A stretch of DNA of 8,171 nt from Eubacteriales bacterium (GTDB taxonomy: Bacteria; Bacillota; Clostridia; Peptostreptococcales; Acidaminobacteraceae), in contig DAOURC010000024.1 of NCBI GenBank assembly GCA_030625285.1, positions 1 to 8,171 on the forward strand, in the 5' to 3' direction. Below the pieces are notes generated by a model. That model saw only the letters and a program-made list of their open reading frames with translations, was not told where the DNA came from and did not search any database. Each line of letters begins with the position of its first letter. Within the stretch, counting starts at the first letter, position 1. Of the stretch, positions 6,527-8,171 are shown in pieces. The position numbers and the translations under genes are program-made.

Positions 6527-7220
6527 CAAAAACACTCTTTCCATGAATCTCTTCATAACTAGTTTCAGCTTGAGATTTTCTGACGTAGTTCGGTTTTATG
6601 ATTTTACCAAATTCTCTATTCCTAGAAACATACGCCACTGAAGAAGGTCTTGGAATTCCTAGATTGAATGCAACTAATTGAATATCACTATTATTCATAG
6701 CCTTGATCCTATCATAAAACTTATCCGCATCAGGTCCCGCCAATAATATGGATTCATCATACTTTTCAATTCTATCGATGAACTCATCTATCGATATTGC
6801 CATATCAGGCGTTAATCTAATCAACTCGTCATTTTCAAATTTAAAAAACGCTGTATATATTTGATCTCTTCTTGCATCTTGCATAGGACATATTATTCCA
6901 TTAAAACCCTTATTATTCATCGCCAACGCTTCAAGAGTTGAAATCCCAGCCATAGGGATATCCTTAGCACGAGATAAACCTAGAGCGGTAGCCATACCTA
7001 TTCTAACTCCTGTAAAAGAACCCGGACCTATTGTAACAGCTATCCCATCAATCTCATCTAGTGTCATATCCAGATTTTTAAATACTTGATCGATAATCAC
7101 CATCAATTTCTGCGAATGGGTAATATCATTATTTATAACAATCTCACTTTTTAACACTTCATCCTCTATAATTGCAACTCCCGCAGTTTGAGTAGATGCA
7201 TCAATCCCTAAAATTTTCAT
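6519..7220 (-). CDS. tsaB: tRNA t6A biosynthesis scaffold protein TsaB
   Basis: TsaB is an inactive TsaD paralogue that dimerises with TsaD and bridges it to TsaE in the t6A complex. The 233 aa include the ASKHA N-terminal half: MKILGIDASTQTAGVAI (1-17), THSQKLM (34-40) and the hallmark GPGSFTGVRIGMATALGL (66-83). The family region CPMQDARRDQIYTAFF follows at about 111-126. As expected for TsaB, the metal-binding HxxxH of TsaD is absent. The ATG at 7220 is preceded by GGAGGA (7226-7231). The gene overlaps the end of tsaE by 20 bases and the start of rimI by eight, so the three are read as one unit. Confidence 0.96.
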   Translation of the reverse strand: MKILGIDASTQTAGVAIIEDEVLKSEIVINNDITHSQKLMVIIDQVFKNLDMTLDEIDGIAVTIGPGSFTGVRIGMATALGLSRAKDIPMAGISTLEALAMNNKGFNGIICPMQDARRDQIYTAFFKFENDELIRLTPDMAISIDEFIDRIEKYDESILLAGPDADKFYDRIKAMNNSDIQLVAFNLGIPRPSSVAYVSRNREFGKIIKPNYVRKSQAETSYEEIHGKSVFDD

Positions 7221-7650
7221 AGTGTTCCTCCAAATCCATTCCTGTTATTTCAATTAATCGCTCATCAATATTATCAGTATATAAAATTTTTATCCATATA
7301 GCGTCTTTAGGAATGATTTCCTCAATAATATCTGCCCATTCAATAATCATTATTGCATCTTGATTCAAATAATCATCAAAACCTATTTCAAACATCTCAT
7401 CTACATCATTAATCCTATATACATCGAAGTGAAAGACTTTCTTAGGATGATGATACTCATTGACGATAGTGTATGTTGGACTTGTTATATATTCTTCAAT
7501 CCCAAGTCCTTTCATGATCGACTGAGTCAAAGTAGTTTTTCCTGCTCCTAAATCGCCTGTTAAACATATAATCGATTTCTCTTTAAGTTTTTTTGAAATT
7601 ATATTTCCAAGAGCTTCAGTTTCTAAAAGACTTTTAATCTTAAGTTTCAT
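7201..7650 (-). CDS. tsaE: tRNA t6A biosynthesis ATPase TsaE
   Basis: TsaE is the P-loop ATPase that binds the TsaB-TsaD pair and is needed for multiple turnover of t6A synthesis. From the chosen start it has 149 aa, normal for YjeE/YdiB proteins. Walker A is GDLGAGKT (32-39), followed by the conserved switch SPTYTIVNEY (57-66), HFDVYRI (74-80) and the Walker B-like region IIEWAD (102-107). The ATG at 7650 is chosen because GGAGGA (7660-7665) lies ten bases upstream and homology begins there. An in-frame ATG at 7686 would add 12 residues (MIKVSVNGGIFF), has no good ribosome binding site and overlaps the possible -10 box. It is the first gene of the t6A operon. Confidence 0.95.
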   Translation of the reverse strand: MKLKIKSLLETEALGNIISKKLKEKSIICLTGDLGAGKTTLTQSIMKGLGIEEYITSPTYTIVNEYHHPKKVFHFDVYRINDVDEMFEIGFDDYLNQDAIMIIEWADIIEEIIPKDAIWIKILYTDNIDERLIEITGMDLEEHYENFRD

Positions 7651-7681
7651 AAAAAAAATTCCTCCATTTACAGATACCTTT

Positions 7682-7710
7682 ATCATACATCAGTTTAACA
7701 GATTTAAAAA
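7682..7710 (-). promoter_or_regulatory. Possible promoter of the tsaE-tsaB-rimI-tsaD operon
   Basis: On the minus strand TATGAT (7682-7687) is a good -10 box; 17 bases upstream lies only a weak TTTTTA (7705-7710), which is also the T-tract of the peroxiredoxin terminator. The placement right after that terminator and about 25 bases before the tsaE ribosome binding site is sensible, but the -35 match is poor. Confidence 0.33.
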
Positions 7711-7744
7711 GAAAGGGAACCCCATATTTCATGAGATTCCCTTT
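7706..7744 (-). terminator. Rho-independent terminator of the peroxiredoxin gene
   Basis: On the minus strand 7731-7744 pairs with 7712-7725 as a continuous 14-bp stem around a 5-base loop, followed by C and five T residues. The inner six pairs include three G-U wobbles that exist only in the minus-strand RNA; the plus strand would have A-C mismatches there. This fixes the direction as downstream of the peroxiredoxin gene. Confidence 0.88.
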
Positions 7745-7756
7745 TGTCAGCACCAT

Positions 7757-8171
7757 TTATTTTTTTGGAGACCAAACTTTCCACACATTTCCCACTAAAT
7801 CCGGTCCCGGTTTAAGAGTCGGTTCACCAGGAGTCCACTCTGCAGGAGTTGCTTCAGTTCCACCAGATTCGCGCACTAATTGGAATGCTTTCACTTGGCG
7901 AATAGTTTCCTCGATATTTCTTCCAACTGGAGGTGTAAGAACTTCATATCCTTGAATGATTCCATCTGGATCGATGATAAATCTTCCTCTATTTTCAACT
8001 CCACCTTCTTCACTGTATACGCCGTACATAGTTCCTACTTTTCCACCACCATCTGACAACATTGGGAACGGAACTCCTCCATCAACCATTTTGCTCAGTT
8101 CATTATCATTCCACATCTTATGCACAAAAATACTATCTACACTAACAGATAAGATTTCAATATCCATATCG
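7757..8171 (-). CDS. Peroxiredoxin (AhpC/Prx family), C-terminal part (runs off the right edge)
   Basis: Peroxiredoxins are cytoplasmic thiol peroxidases that reduce hydrogen peroxide and organic hydroperoxides. About 137 C-terminal residues are present; the N-terminal part with the peroxidatic PxxxTxxC motif lies outside the window, and the ATG at 8167 is internal, since the reading frame stays open to the edge. Family features are VLSVSVDS-like ILSVSVDS, FVHKMWN, PFPMLSD, YGVYSEEGGVENRGRFIIDPDG, the conserved Arg in VGRNIEETIRQV, and AFQLV. No cysteine occurs in the visible part: where typical two-Cys AhpC proteins have VCPANW, this one reads ATPAEW. It is therefore a one-Cys-like variant unless another resolving thiol lies upstream. 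A strong terminator separates it from the t6A operon. Confidence 0.92.
   Translation of the reverse strand, partial: DMDIEILSVSVDSIFVHKMWNDNELSKMVDGGVPFPMLSDGGGKVGTMYGVYSEEGGVENRGRFIIDPDGIIQGYEVLTPPVGRNIEETIRQVKAFQLVRESGGTEATPAEWTPGEPTLKPGPDLVGNVWKVWSPKK

Noticed and set aside
7731..7955. Plus-strand open frame opposite the peroxiredoxin gene
   Set aside because: It is the antisense shadow of a clear conserved gene and begins inside the terminator stem without a ribosome binding site.

Overview
The window is a low-GC segment of ordinary-looking core chromosome. It most likely comes from an anaerobic Firmicute (Clostridia/Tissierellia; the gene set and base composition would fit a Peptoniphilaceae-type anaerobic coccus such as Finegoldia, but the sequence alone does not prove a genus). 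The pointers are strong AT bias, a clostridial-type 2[4Fe-4S] ferredoxin, a hexameric glutamate dehydrogenase whose substrate-site residues fall at exactly the numbering known for the Clostridium symbiosum enzyme, a Rex redox repressor, and strong purine-rich ribosome binding sites throughout. No mobile element, CRISPR array, tRNA or rRNA is visible, and no gene-free stretch exceeds about 210 bases.

Layout, left to right. 1-581 (-) is the N-terminal part of glutamate dehydrogenase. 681-1499 (-) encodes an uncharacterised P-loop ATPase fused to an Asp23/Gls24-like C-terminal domain. 1633-1803 (+) is a 56-aa ferredoxin, divergent from that ATPase gene and ended by its own terminator. 1891-2517 (-) is rex, convergent with the ferredoxin gene, with a near-consensus Rex operator laid over its own -35 box. 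2653-4551 (+) is a YdiF-type ABC-F protein. 4606-4836 (+) is a stand-alone acyl carrier protein with a strong terminator. 4896-5043 is a cluster of DnaA-box-like nonamers. 5046-7650 (-) is the operon tsaE-tsaB-rimI-tsaD, in which the first three genes overlap. 7757-8171 (-) is the C-terminal part of an AhpC/Prx-family peroxiredoxin with no cysteine in its visible part.

How the genes relate. TsaE, TsaB and TsaD make up the bacterial machinery that puts the threonylcarbamoyl group of t6A37 on ANN-decoding tRNAs; RimI, an N-acetyltransferase, is commonly encoded between tsaB and tsaD. The ABC-F protein is a predicted ribosome-associated factor, so the right half is translation-centred. The left half is redox and central metabolism: glutamate dehydrogenase, ferredoxin and Rex. 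From memory, Bacillus subtilis carries the same neighbours (ydiB-ydiC-ydiD-gcp, ydiF, rex), so this is an old conserved neighbourhood with acpP inserted.

The most interesting non-coding signal is the DnaA-box cluster in the convergent gap after tsaD. It has one perfect TTATCCACA and four one-mismatch copies in 148 bases, all on the same strand, plus weaker copies and AT-rich flanks. I recall a DnaA-box cluster near gcp/ydiF in B. subtilis as well, so it may be a positionally conserved DnaA-titration or replication-control site. The most interesting protein is the P-loop/Asp23 fusion.
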